From assembly GCF_000517085.1 (NCBI RefSeq), contig NZ_KI912107.1:690425-754424 (forward strand): a stretch of 64,000 bases of DNA. Reading direction: 5' to 3'. The stretch's first letter is position 1. Each line of letters begins with the position of its first letter. The translations under genes were made by a program, and so were the position numbers. This document shows, piece after piece, positions 1 to 7,569 of the stretch. The notes beneath the pieces are model-generated. The model worked only from the letters and a program-made list of their open reading frames with translations. It did no database searches and was not told the origin of the DNA. This DNA comes from Saccharicrinis fermentans DSM 9555 = JCM 21142. GTDB lineage: Bacteria; Bacteroidota; Bacteroidia; Bacteroidales; Marinilabiliaceae.

Positions 1-198
1 AGAAGTCACCAGAAGTACTTTATGGATTTATTTAAAATTTACGAAGAACAAACAGGTGACAAACGAGAAGATTGGAGTATTTGTCAATGCATAGAATTTA
101 TTAAGATTCTAAAGAAAAAAAGTGAGAAAATATTTCCATTCAAAATGATTCGTGCTATTGATTTATTAAACCACACTAATTCTACTTTAACAGATTAA
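1..198 (+). pseudogene. 3' part of an unknown gene, tail supplied by an IS end
   Basis: An open frame runs from the first base to a TAA at 196-198, giving 65 residues rich in Lys, Ile and Phe with no recognisable domain. The gene begins outside the window. The last residues (STLTD) are encoded by the left end of the IS701-type element that starts at about position 180, so the native C-terminus has been lost and the stop codon belongs to the IS. Function cannot be assigned. Confidence 0.55.
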
Positions 199-210
199 AA
201 TGATCACTGA

Positions 211-236
211 AAAAACGATAATTTAGTATTGTTTTT
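211..236 (+). terminator. Hairpin with T-tract just inside the left IS end
   Basis: AAAAACGATA and TATTGTTTTT form a 10-bp stem with one mismatch around a 6-nt loop, followed by T-rich sequence. It may stop transcription entering the IS from the flank. Confidence 0.4.
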
Positions 237-377
237 CTTTCGTAATAAACAGTAAATTAGTATATTGCAATTGAAACAAAGAACAAAACTCAAGTTTGCA
301 ATGGGTAACGGGCGAAAAACTTAAAAAAATATACGAATAATGGTAAAACACTGCTAGCGGTCAACAACCGACTTGAA

Positions 378-1687
378 GTGTATTTATCTGAATTTCAGCA
401 CCATTTTAAAAATAGAACAAAATCCAACTTCGACAAAGCTACTCAATACGTCGAAGGTCTAGCTTTAAGCGATTTGAAAAACATCGAACGCATCACTGAG
501 ACATTAAACGCAGACTACCATAAGATGCAGCATTTTATCACCGAATCCAATTGGGATGCAAGAGCTGTCATCGACCAAATAGCAAATCAGGTAGACCAAT
601 CACTCCCAAACCAAAAATTTAAAAGGATTACTCATAGACGAAAGCGGAATGGGTGAAAAAAGGTGACAAAAGCATTGGTGTTGATCACCAGTATTGCGGG
701 AACGTTGGGAAGACTGCAAACTCGCAGGTTGCAGTTTTTGGTTGCTTGTGCACGGACAAATATGCAGCGTTGGTCGACACGAGACTGTACCTTCCAAGGT
801 CATGGTGTACTAACAACGCCAGGTGTGAAACTGCTGGCATCCCCAAAGAGGACAGGGTTTTCAAGACAAAACCGGAGCTGGCTACAGATATTGTGAAGCA
901 CCAACTGGAAATGGGTATCGAGTTCGATTACGTTGGGGGGGATGGACTTTATGGCAATGACCTTGCGTTTACCCGTTCGGTTGAGGATATGGGTTTGGTG
1001 TACATGCTTGACATTCATAGCGATCAAAAAATCCACCTTGAAAAACCAGAACTACATATTCCAGAGCGAAAGAGCAATCGTGGGCGCCCACCCAAAAGGC
1101 CGAAGGCAAGCACCCCATCGGTAAACGCTAACGAATATATAGAAACGCTTACAAACAAGGACTGGAAAAAGCTTGACATTCGTGATTCTGCCAAGGGAAA
1201 GCTGAAGGGATTGTTCCATTTTAAGACAGTTTACATTTGGGATAAGGTTCAGAACATTGTTGAGAAACGGTTGCTGGTCATTTCGAAAAGAAAGACAAAG
1301 CAGGGAGTAGAAATAAAATATTCGTTCACTAACGCAGAACTTGCTCAATACACGCATCAGGCGCTGGCATACATGCAGGCACAACGCTTTTTCATTGAGC
1401 ATAGCTTCAAAGAGCAAAAACAGATAGTAGGCTTGGATCAGTTCCAAACCCGCAAATGGCTGTCATGGCATCACCAAGTAGCCCTCAACTTAATGGTGGG
1501 CAGCTTTATGCTGAAAGAAAAACTATTGAATCAAGACGAAGTCCCATTGTTGTCGGCAAGAGACATTATGGATTTTATGGTATACAAATTTTATCGTGAA
1601 ATGACCGATGAACGGATGCTGGAAAAACTGCAGCAGCGACATGAAAAGCGACAGCGTGACATAGACCTCTGTTATTCAAAGCAATAA
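378..1687 (+). pseudogene. IS701-family DDE transposase, broken by two +1 frameshifts
   Basis: The reading frame from a GTG at 378 stops at 656 and a second frame resumes at 653. Conceptual repair gives about 435 residues with IS701-type features: FITESNWDARAV at the N-terminal side, LLIDESG at the first catalytic Asp, RLYLPRSW, and GGDGLYGND around the second Asp. One extra base lies near 621-624 (the AAAA before GGATTA) and another near 648-649 (GGAATGG), so the LLIDESG segment is read in the middle frame. The damage falls on the first catalytic Asp region, so the protein should be inactive unless these are sequencing errors. The true start is uncertain; no ATG with good spacing is visible. 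Confidence 0.8.
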
Positions 1688-2953
1688 ATCTGTTAAAGTA
1701 GAATTAATAATACTGTTAATAGAACTTATCGAATTGTAATATAGAGGATTTGACCAGTTATAATGTGAATACACCGTATTATAAATCTGCTTAGACCATT
1801 TAGTACTTGAGAACGAAAGGATTATTTTTAATAGTTGTTGGATTGAGTTCTGAAAGTTAGGCCCCTTATCAAAAAATGAGTATAGGTTTTTTAATATATC
1901 ATTCAGAAAACCAATTCCTTCTATTTCAATAAAATCACTCTTAGATTCAATTAAGGCCTTTACATATATTTCCCATAATTCATATAATGCTGGATTGTGG
2001 ATAATATTATATCTGCAATGTGTCAGAACTTCTTGATAATCCCCTTTGATATACATCGTAAAAGCTTGATTAGCCGTTTTTGAATCTTCTAACTCAATAG
2101 ATTCTCCCATATGGTTTAGGGCTTGATTTAGGCTAGAATCATTTATAAAGGAATTAAGATAGTTTAGACTTCTTTCAATTACACTTAAATTCTCCGTGTT
2201 CTGTTGAGAAATGATTTCATTAGCAATATTTAAATAAGCTAGATATCTGTCTGCTATAGATGCTTGTGATTCTAAATATTGAAGATGGGTGAAGTTTTCA
2301 TAACCCTTATAACCAAACATATGTATCCGAAAACACATGTATTCATAGAAGTACTTAAAGTCAACTAACTCTTCAAGTTGATTGTCTAGAAGATTTTTAA
2401 ATCGAAAATATGAGATTTTCTTTTCAGCTCTTTTACTAAAATTATCAGCTAAAATTGCAGTCATGGGCTGCAGGTTCATTTTATTTATTTCACTAAGTAT
2501 ACCCCAGTTTTCTTTAACACCATCCTTATGTTCTTTTAACAGAAATTTATTCTCCAATGACCAATTTGAGTAACAAATATCTTTTTCTATCGTGTTTAAT
2601 ATTTCTTCAGCTTCTTGATATTTGCCAAGTAGCATAAGTTTGTCAAAATCTGTTTTTAGTCCAATAAAATCATTAATTAAATCAGCATGTTTTTCGAAAT
2701 GTATTAGTTGCCAGTTAATTTCTGATTCAAAACTATGAGTAAATCCGATTGATTTCCTTAATGATATTTCTTCGTAAGATTTGGGTAAAGAATTTATGCT
2801 TAGTATGTTCTTGATTAATGGATGACTTCTGTTTTGTCTCAAGACTTTATTTATTAGCTCTATATCAGAAGACTCCTTTAGTTCTTTAACTAAATCATAT
2901 TTATTTATTCTTTTGTCATATAATAACCTTTTAAAGGTTCCTGTATTAATCAT
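1676..2953 (-). CDS. Unknown helical protein, C-terminus truncated by the IS
   Basis: A 425-residue frame with no family I recognise. It is rich in Leu, Ile, Asn and Ser and reads as an all-helical, possibly TPR- or ankyrin-like solenoid (for example around LLGKYQEAEEILNTIEKD near residue 110 and AFTMYIKGDYQEVLTHCRYN near residue 300). No signal peptide or membrane segment is evident. The last residues (STLTDLLL) are encoded by the right inverted repeat of the IS701 element and the stop lies inside the transposase gene, so the natural C-terminus is missing. It is more AT-rich than the core genes at the right of the window and converges on the IS. It could be a defence or regulatory protein, but nothing in the sequence decides this. 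Confidence 0.6.
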   Translation of the reverse strand: MINTGTFKRLLYDKRINKYDLVKELKESSDIELINKVLRQNRSHPLIKNILSINSLPKSYEEISLRKSIGFTHSFESEINWQLIHFEKHADLINDFIGLKTDFDKLMLLGKYQEAEEILNTIEKDICYSNWSLENKFLLKEHKDGVKENWGILSEINKMNLQPMTAILADNFSKRAEKKISYFRFKNLLDNQLEELVDFKYFYEYMCFRIHMFGYKGYENFTHLQYLESQASIADRYLAYLNIANEIISQQNTENLSVIERSLNYLNSFINDSSLNQALNHMGESIELEDSKTANQAFTMYIKGDYQEVLTHCRYNIIHNPALYELWEIYVKALIESKSDFIEIEGIGFLNDILKNLYSFFDKGPNFQNSIQQLLKIILSFSSTKWSKQIYNTVYSHYNWSNPLYYNSISSINSIINSTLTDLLL

Positions 2954-2978
2954 ATATCAAATTTTTGAGGGGTGAAGA

Positions 2979-3041
2979 ATTGCACTCTTTTGCAAATTTC
3001 GGACTGTGGGGCGGCTTGTGCGATTTGCAAATGTGTGCAAT
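2979..3041. repeat. Imperfect 19-bp inverted repeat (attC-like)
   Basis: ATTGCACTCTTTTGCAAAT (2979-2997) and its near-complement at 3023-3041 (16 of 19 pairs) enclose a 25-nt GC-rich loop. A second hairpin follows at 3050-3079 (GCTTC...GAAGC with CTGTCCC/GGGCAG inside). The structured, locally GC-rich stretch sits between an unknown gene and a tyrosine-recombinase stub. Its size and layout resemble integron attC sites, but this is pattern inference only. Confidence 0.5.
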
Positions 3042-3262
3042 GTGAGTGGGCTTCCCCAACTGTCCCGAAGGGCAGAAGCGTGCGGGCAAAAACTAATTTT
3101 TTCTTGCACCAACTTTCAATCAAAGAGCTAATATTTTCTATCTGTTTTTTCAAATTTTATAATCAGTTTTCAATGTTGCAGTTTCGTTTTTTTCACTTGC
3201 AGCTAACGTATGTGTAAATGCATATTGTGTTTATATCTATTATGTCGATAATTGTTTAATTA

Positions 3263-3565
3263 TCAGTTATTGAGTTGTTTATATTCTGTAATTTGGTCTA
3301 AAGGGCTTTTTATATTTGCAAGAGATCGTTTGCTTACGTGTGTGTAAATTTCTGTTGTGGTACTCGATACATGACCTAAAAACGTTTGAATGTATCTAAG
3401 GTCGACACCATGTTCTAATAAATGAGTTGCAAATGAGTGGCGTAGCATATGTGGAGTCACCTTTTTGTTTATTCCTATTTTTACAACATCCATCTTCCGG
3501 TGTTGTGCTAAAGAGAGGATTATTTTGGGCTTTACAGGCATCAAATCATGTTTACATATATACAA
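3263..3565 (-). pseudogene. C-terminal stub of a tyrosine recombinase/integrase
   Basis: The last 60 residues are a clear phage-integrase catalytic domain: [20 protein letters not shown] carries the HxxR box, LGH the conserved Gly-His, and TEIYTHVS the nucleophile Tyr. The N-terminal DNA-binding part and the first catalytic Arg are missing. The first 40 residues of the frame look unlike an integrase until about KIGINKKV, so the stub is a remnant rather than a short gene. The sequence style is close to Bacteroidota XerD-like and integron-type recombinases. It lies about 220 bp from the attC-like hairpins and may have acted on them. Confidence 0.75.
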
Positions 3566-3737
3566 ATATATAAAATCTGTTTATATCCAAGTGTTTGTAA
3601 ATTCTATTTTTGTGGGGTGATGAAGTTAATCTCTGTCGTCAATTTGGAAAAAACGGTCTATACCCACCCTGTGAAAACGGCCATACCCGTTCACTTTTTT
3701 TAATCAGCTATGAATTTACAAAAAATTATTCATTCTG

Positions 3738-3992
3738 TTATTTACGCCTTGTTTCTCCTTTAAGATCGAAGCGGTATGCGGTATGTACGATTCTACCCAT
3801 AATGGCATCGGCAGCCGCAGTGTTCGACAACATTACATCATACCAGTCTGCAACCTTTAACTGGCGCATGATAATAGTGGACTTTCTTGCGTGTCGGTCT
3901 TCAATAAGCTCCATAAATTCCAGTAACTGTAGGCCATCCATTTTTCTTACAGCAAAATCATCAATGATGAGCAGATCCATTGGCTCATTCGT
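3738..3992 (-). pseudogene. IstB-like ATPase C-terminal remnant (IS21 family)
   Basis: The frame encodes DLLIIDDFAVRKMDG, then MELIEDRHARKSTIIM, DWYDV and HTAYRFDLKGETRRK, which is the Walker B to C-terminal part of IstB, the AAA+ helper of IS21-type transposases. A stop at 3993-3995 cuts it upstream. The N-terminal region with the Walker A motif is absent and no istA is found. The natural C-terminus is present, so the N-terminal side was removed by rearrangement with the repeat region that follows. Confidence 0.75.
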
Positions 3993-4042
3993 TTAGGTTT
4001 TCCTGCCATCATCGGCATCAGTTAGTAGTTATGACTCCAAAA

Positions 4043-4539
4043 GTAGAACATAGAAGTTCTCAGTTATAAAATTCTATATTTAAGATTTTTCTATTAATAG
4101 TTATCTTTCATTTGAATATTAAACTATCAATAAAACGACCGCAGGGCAGGCCAGAACAATAGCCCCGGGGCCGGCGTTGGAGAGAGAGCTTGAGGGTGGC
4201 GAGTTGTTGGAGTTGTTATAGTTGGCGAGCTGGTAAAGTTGTTAGATAGTTAGGTCGTTAGATTGTTAGCTTGTTAGGATGGCGAGCTGGTAAAGTCGTG
4301 GAGTTGTTGAGTTGCGTTTTTCAATCAATGAGTGATTCTCATTTGAAAGCTCAACTATCAGGTTAACGAGCGCAGGGTTGGCCAGAACAATAGCCGTGGT
4401 CGGCGGCGAGAGCTGTAACGCGGAAAATGCATTAGAAAATCTATTACGTCTTTAAATGGCTTCAAAAGAAGTCACTACGTTACTTTTCTTCAACTCACCA
4501 TAGTAGTTGCTATGCCTCGTCTCAGAAAAGCCTTCTTTT
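4043..4539. repeat. 497-bp direct repeat, copy 1
   Basis: Starts at GTAGAACATAGAAG and ends at GAAAAGCCTTCTTTT. It is nearly identical to 4615-5111 at a constant offset of 572 bp with no net indels. Internally it carries two diverged copies of CGCAGGGnnGGCCAGAACA (about 4140 and 4371), a T/G-rich quasi-tandem stretch of TTAG-type units (about 4220-4285) and the left arm of a hairpin. No gene is visible inside. Confidence 0.85.
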
Positions 4540-4550
4540 ATGGCCATTTA
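4453..4550. repeat. 19-bp inverted repeat at the end of repeat copy 1
   Basis: TAAATGGCTTCAAAAGAAG (4453-4471) pairs with 4532-4550 at 16 of 19 positions around a 60-nt spacer. On the minus strand the segment is an open 31-codon frame from an ATG at 4543 to a TAA at 4453, reading MAIKEGFSETRHSNYY and ending VTSFEAI. That peptide may be accidental. The left arm also occurs at 5025-5043 and, in part, at 40294-40326. Confidence 0.55.
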
Positions 4551-4614
4551 GTTGGCGAGTTGGGAAGTTGTGTTTCTCAGATATTGAAAACCTACGTTTT
4601 AAATATAAATCCAG

Positions 4615-5111
4615 GTAGAACATAGAAGCTCTCAGTTATAAAAATCCGTATTTAAGATTTCTCAATTAAAGGATATCTTCCATTTAAATAAGAAAGTTTC
4701 AATTTAAAAACCGCAGGGCAGGCCAGAACAATAGCCCCGGGGCCGGCGTTGGCGAGAGAGCTTGAGGATGGCGAGTTGTTGGAGTTGTTATAGTTGGCGA
4801 GTTGGTAAAGTTGTTAGATAGTTAGGTCGTTAGATTGTTAGCTTGTTAGGATGGCGAGCTGGTAAAGTCGTGGAGTTGTTGAGTTGCGTTTTTCAATCAA
4901 TGAGTGATTCTCATTTGCAAGCTCAACTATCAGGTTAACGAGCGCAGGGTTGGCCAGAACAATAGCCGTGGTCGGCGGCGAGAGTTGTAACGCGGAAAAT
5001 GCATTAGAAAATCTATTACGTCTTTAAATGGCTTCAAAAGAAGTCACTACGTTACTTTTCTTCAACTCACCATAGTAGTTGCTATGCCTCGTCTCAGAAA
5101 AGCCTTCTTTT
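4615..5111. repeat. 497-bp direct repeat, copy 2
   Basis: Second copy of the unit at 4043-4539, separated from it by 75 bp (4540-4614). Point differences are concentrated in the first 100 bp, and the rest is almost identical. Its right edge abuts the broken IS66 transposase frame, so either the repeat inserted there or the junction marks a deletion. Confidence 0.85.
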
Positions 5112-5112
5112 T

Positions 5113-5328
5113 TGTAGTAACCATGATGCCACAGAAAATGCAGCAATTATTTACTCACTACTGGGATGCTGCAAAGCCAGTGATGTAAATCCTCGCGAAT
5201 GGCTTACGGATGTATTATCTAAGATTGCGTTATACAGAAGCAATTATGATTTAGACTTGGCTGATCTTTTGCAGCACAATTGGAAAAAGTCTAATAGTTG
5301 CCAGAATATTCCAAAAAACACCCACTAA
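5113..5328 (+). pseudogene. IS66-family transposase C-terminal remnant
   Basis: Seventy-one codons read CSNHDATENAAIIYSLLG, then NPREWLTDVLSKI and LLQHNWKK before the stop. This is the characteristic C-terminus of the IS66 TnpC transposase (SNHxAAxxAAxIYSLLGxC, then NPxxWLxDVL and LLPHNWK). Everything upstream, including the DDE core, is replaced by repeat copy 2. It is the third transposase stub in this region. Confidence 0.8.
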
Positions 5329-5375
5329 TTTCGATTAATTCCAAAAGATTCCAGTAAAACTTAGAGAATTTCAAC

Positions 5376-5409
5376 GCTCCAATCGACATCCGGATTGGAG
5401 CATTTTTTT
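5376..5409 (+). terminator. Rho-independent terminator
   Basis: GCTCCAATC and GATTGGAGC form a perfect 9-bp stem with an 8-nt loop, then ATTTTTTTA. It follows the IS66 remnant and precedes the phage-type genes. Confidence 0.75.
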
Positions 5410-5447
5410 ATTTTGCAATATGTAGCAGACCGCATATTTACTATATA

Positions 5448-5900
5448 ATGATATACGGTTCTCGCTTTCATGGTAAAAGTACGGTTGCTTTGATGTTTGC
5501 CGATGAGTTAGTAAAGCAGCATGATCATAAGGTGATTTACGTTGCCAATGAAGAGGGAGCAAAAGGTACGATGCAGGAGAAAGTTGTGCGACTTGGTATC
5601 AATAGTCCAATCGGAATTATCGAAGACTACAATCCTAAATTATTCAAGGATTACGATGTAGTTTTTATCGACAGTACTCAAACTACAGAAGTCTCACATG
5701 AGGAATTGGTGGTCTTGAAAAAACAGTTCCCACGAACCTCTTTCGTTATTATCAATCAAGCAAATCGTGACGGCACATCAAAAGGTGGAACGAAATACGA
5801 ACACCTTGTAGATGCTATCATGCACATTGAAAACAAGAGTGCAACAATGGAAAAGAATCGCTTTCCAGAAGGTAGCCAGGAAACCATTAAAATCTTCTAA
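5448..5900 (+). CDS. RecA/RadA-like P-loop ATPase, probably N-terminally truncated
   Basis: The 150-residue frame begins almost directly with a Walker A motif (GSRFHGKST, residues 4-12), continues with VIYVANEEGAKGTM (a RadA-like motif) and has a Walker B strand at DVVFIDS. Homologous phage and plasmid ATPases place 50 or more residues before the P-loop; here the frame remains open upstream to the terminator, but without a homologous N-terminus. It probably lost its front to the rearrangements at 5.1-5.4 kb. It lies 2 nt before the next gene in a phage-type lysis block. A recombination or packaging role is inference. Confidence 0.6.
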   Translation: MIYGSRFHGKSTVALMFADELVKQHDHKVIYVANEEGAKGTMQEKVVRLGINSPIGIIEDYNPKLFKDYDVVFIDSTQTTEVSHEELVVLKKQFPRTSFVIINQANRDGTSKGGTKYEHLVDAIMHIENKSATMEKNRFPEGSQETIKIF

Positions 5901-5902
5901 AC

Positions 5903-6235
5903 ATGGAGGAAATGACAATTAAATTCTATTGGGTAGTCATTGCAGGATTCAGCTCACTAATTGTTGGTGTAGTCTCATTTGTTATACGCAATGCTATATC
6001 GAGAAATGCAACAAAAGAAAGTGTTGAAGCAAAAACGGACTTGCTTGAAAAGGATATTCTGCACCTAACAAAAGAACTTGAAGGAGCTGAAACCAAGTTT
6101 ACCATACTGCATAAACGAGTTTCTGATTTAAGAGATAGTTCTAAAGAAATTTATGTGAGCAAGGAGCTATTCCATCAAACCATAAAACAGCTTAATGAGA
6201 AGCTTGATACCATATTAAAATTTGTAGAAAGATGA
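5903..6235 (+). CDS. Small phage-type membrane protein with coiled coil
   Basis: The 110-residue product has one N-terminal membrane segment (about residues 7-28, WVVIAGFSSLIVGVVSFVI) followed by a charged helical coiled coil (residues 40-108) with heptad-like leucines. That plan resembles spanin or holin-accessory proteins encoded beside lysis genes. It overlaps the next gene by 4 nt (ATGA) and forms a cassette with the holin-like and endolysin genes. No catalytic motif is present. Confidence 0.55.
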   Translation: MEEMTIKFYWVVIAGFSSLIVGVVSFVIRNAISRNATKESVEAKTDLLEKDILHLTKELEGAETKFTILHKRVSDLRDSSKEIYVSKELFHQTIKQLNEKLDTILKFVER

Positions 6236-6654
6236 GAAAGATATTTTCAAAACTAACCAATGCAGGAGTGGCAGAAACTCTAAAGGAAGGTACAAAGCTC
6301 ATTGATGAGATATTTACAACTAAAGAAGAAAAGCTCCAGGGGAAAATGGAACTATTCAAGATGGCGGTAGCTGATAGGAGTTCAGCTAGGGAAATGTATC
6401 AGAACGATAGTTGGCTACAAAAAGCATTTGCCATATTCTTCCTAATTGCATGGTGTGGATTGACTTTTATTATGCTGAACTATTTCATTTTTCAATCTAT
6501 TCAGCTTGATGATTGGCAAATAGCCTTTGTAAGCAGTATTAACGGTGGAATATCCACTAAACTAAGCACAATTATAGACTTCCTTTTTGGAGGTTCAATC
6601 TCCGATGTAAACAATGTAAAACTTAAAACCAAACGTAAGAATGATGACTTTTGA
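6232..6654 (+). CDS. Holin-like membrane protein
   Basis: The 140-residue protein has an amphipathic N-terminus containing TTKEEKLQGKMELFKM and DRSSAREM, then hydrophobic segments at about residues 64-87 and 97-118, and a basic tail. The layout matches the three-helix phage and GTA holin superfamily found in Bacteroidota prophages, which releases endolysin through the inner membrane. It overlaps the endolysin gene downstream by 14 nt. The family call rests on architecture and neighbours, not on a diagnostic motif. Confidence 0.6.
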   Translation: MRKIFSKLTNAGVAETLKEGTKLIDEIFTTKEEKLQGKMELFKMAVADRSSAREMYQNDSWLQKAFAIFFLIAWCGLTFIMLNYFIFQSIQLDDWQIAFVSSINGGISTKLSTIIDFLFGGSISDVNNVKLKTKRKNDDF

Positions 6655-7201
6655 TAAACTCTTTGATGGAGTAATTAAGCATGAGGGATATTACGCCAAT
6701 ATTAACGGAGACCGAGGTGGTGAAACCTACATGGGAGTTGCCCGTAATTTACATCCCGATTGGGAAGGTTGGGAGTATATTGATGCCTATAAAGAGACGT
6801 ACGGAAAAATCAAATGGAACTACAAAATAGATGTTCCAGAACTGACACAGCACGTTAAGGATTTTTATAAAGAGGCTTTTTATAAGAAGTTCAAAATAGA
6901 TGGTGTTCTTGATGGTTCATTACAAGAAATTATCTTTGATTGGTGTGTCAATAGCGGTCATTGGGGAGCCAGAGGTGTTCAGCGTGTGCTTAACCAATTC
7001 TTTGATGAAGACCTGAAGATGGATGGTATTATAGGTTTCAACACCCTGACGGCTATTAATATTCACGAGCCTAAAGATTTGTTTTGGGAGATTAAAAAAG
7101 CAAGAATACGCTATTACTATAAAATAGTTAAAAAGGGCAAAAATCATTTGTTCCTAGAAGGTTGGTTGAAAAGGATTAGATCGTTGAAGTATAATTCTTG
7201 A
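6641..7201 (+). CDS. Phage endolysin, glycoside hydrolase family 108
   Basis: The 186-residue protein starts with FDGVIKHEGYYANINGDRGG, the GH108 N-terminus, where Glu15 of the HEGYY motif is the expected catalytic acid. GGETYMGVAR follows, and the C-terminal half (DWCVNSGHWGARGVQRVLNQ, then LKMDGIIGFNTL) matches the peptidoglycan-binding domain usually paired with GH108. It would cleave the glycan chains of peptidoglycan during phage lysis. There is no signal peptide, consistent with holin-dependent release. The start could be the first or second ATG (6641 or 6644). It closes the lysis cassette 5448-7201, and no structural phage genes are present. Confidence 0.8.
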   Translation: MMTFDKLFDGVIKHEGYYANINGDRGGETYMGVARNLHPDWEGWEYIDAYKETYGKIKWNYKIDVPELTQHVKDFYKEAFYKKFKIDGVLDGSLQEIIFDWCVNSGHWGARGVQRVLNQFFDEDLKMDGIIGFNTLTAINIHEPKDLFWEIKKARIRYYYKIVKKGKNHLFLEGWLKRIRSLKYNS

Positions 7202-7263
7202 TTTAAATTAAACTTTTTCATCTTAAACATGTTACAAGTTAATAAAGTCCTAAATTAAACCTT

Positions 7264-7569
7264 ATGAAAAAAGTTAACTTAAAAATTGAAATTGACTTGA
7301 ATTCTAGAAGGATTGAATATATCAATATTGAAGGAAGAGTCTTAAGTACTAATTCTTTTTTTGATTTTATCAATGGAAGTTGGGTTGCAGAACAAAAGGA
7401 TTTTCCTTTAAATAACGATGAAGATTTAGATATCCTTATTATAACTGTAGGGAATCCTAGAGAAAATTCAAAATTAAAGCTCACTGTAAATAGTGAATTT
7501 AAAGGTGAATTTAGCATGTACAAACCTTTTAATCGTAATGGTTATGGTCAGTTCAATCTTGAAATTTAA
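7264..7569 (+). CDS. Unknown small beta-rich protein
   Basis: The 101-residue frame starts at an ATG and reads as alternating hydrophobic and polar strands (KKVNLKIEIDLNSRRIEYIN, later LDILIITVGNPREN). No signal peptide, cysteines or known motif are seen. It overlaps the start of the next gene by 32 nt, so the two are probably co-transcribed and perhaps translationally coupled. Base composition is very AT-rich, like the genes through 12.9 kb. Its length and position in front of a radical SAM operon invite the question whether it is a substrate, but it has no leader/core pattern typical of ribosomal peptides. Confidence 0.5.
   Translation: MKKVNLKIEIDLNSRRIEYINIEGRVLSTNSFFDFINGSWVAEQKDFPLNNDEDLDILIITVGNPRENSKLKLTVNSEFKGEFSMYKPFNRNGYGQFNLEI

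Larger units (their letters stand above)
180..1703 (+). mobile_element. IS701-family insertion sequence with 17-bp terminal inverted repeats
   Basis: The 17-mer TTCTACTTTAACAGATT at 180-196 is repeated exactly in inverted orientation at 1687-1703 and brackets one transposase frame. The resulting length of about 1.52 kb fits IS701-family elements. IS701 elements are known to prefer YTAR targets; the bases outside the repeats are CTAA (176-179) and TTAA (1704-1707). Both fit YTAR but they are not identical, so the two flanks may come from different insertions or one copy has mutated. Genes on both sides run into the element. Confidence 0.8.

Noticed and set aside
2972-3217. Plus-strand frame of 81 codons across the attC-like hairpins
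   Set aside because: It reads through structured inverted repeats, is rich in Cys and Phe by composition, and has no family or ribosome-binding signal.
3610-3996. Plus-strand frame of 128 codons
   Set aside because: It is the shadow of the IstB remnant on the minus strand, which has a clear family match.
4043-5111. CRISPR array
   Set aside because: The repeats are long (497 bp), only two copies exist, and there are no short regularly spaced repeats or cas genes.
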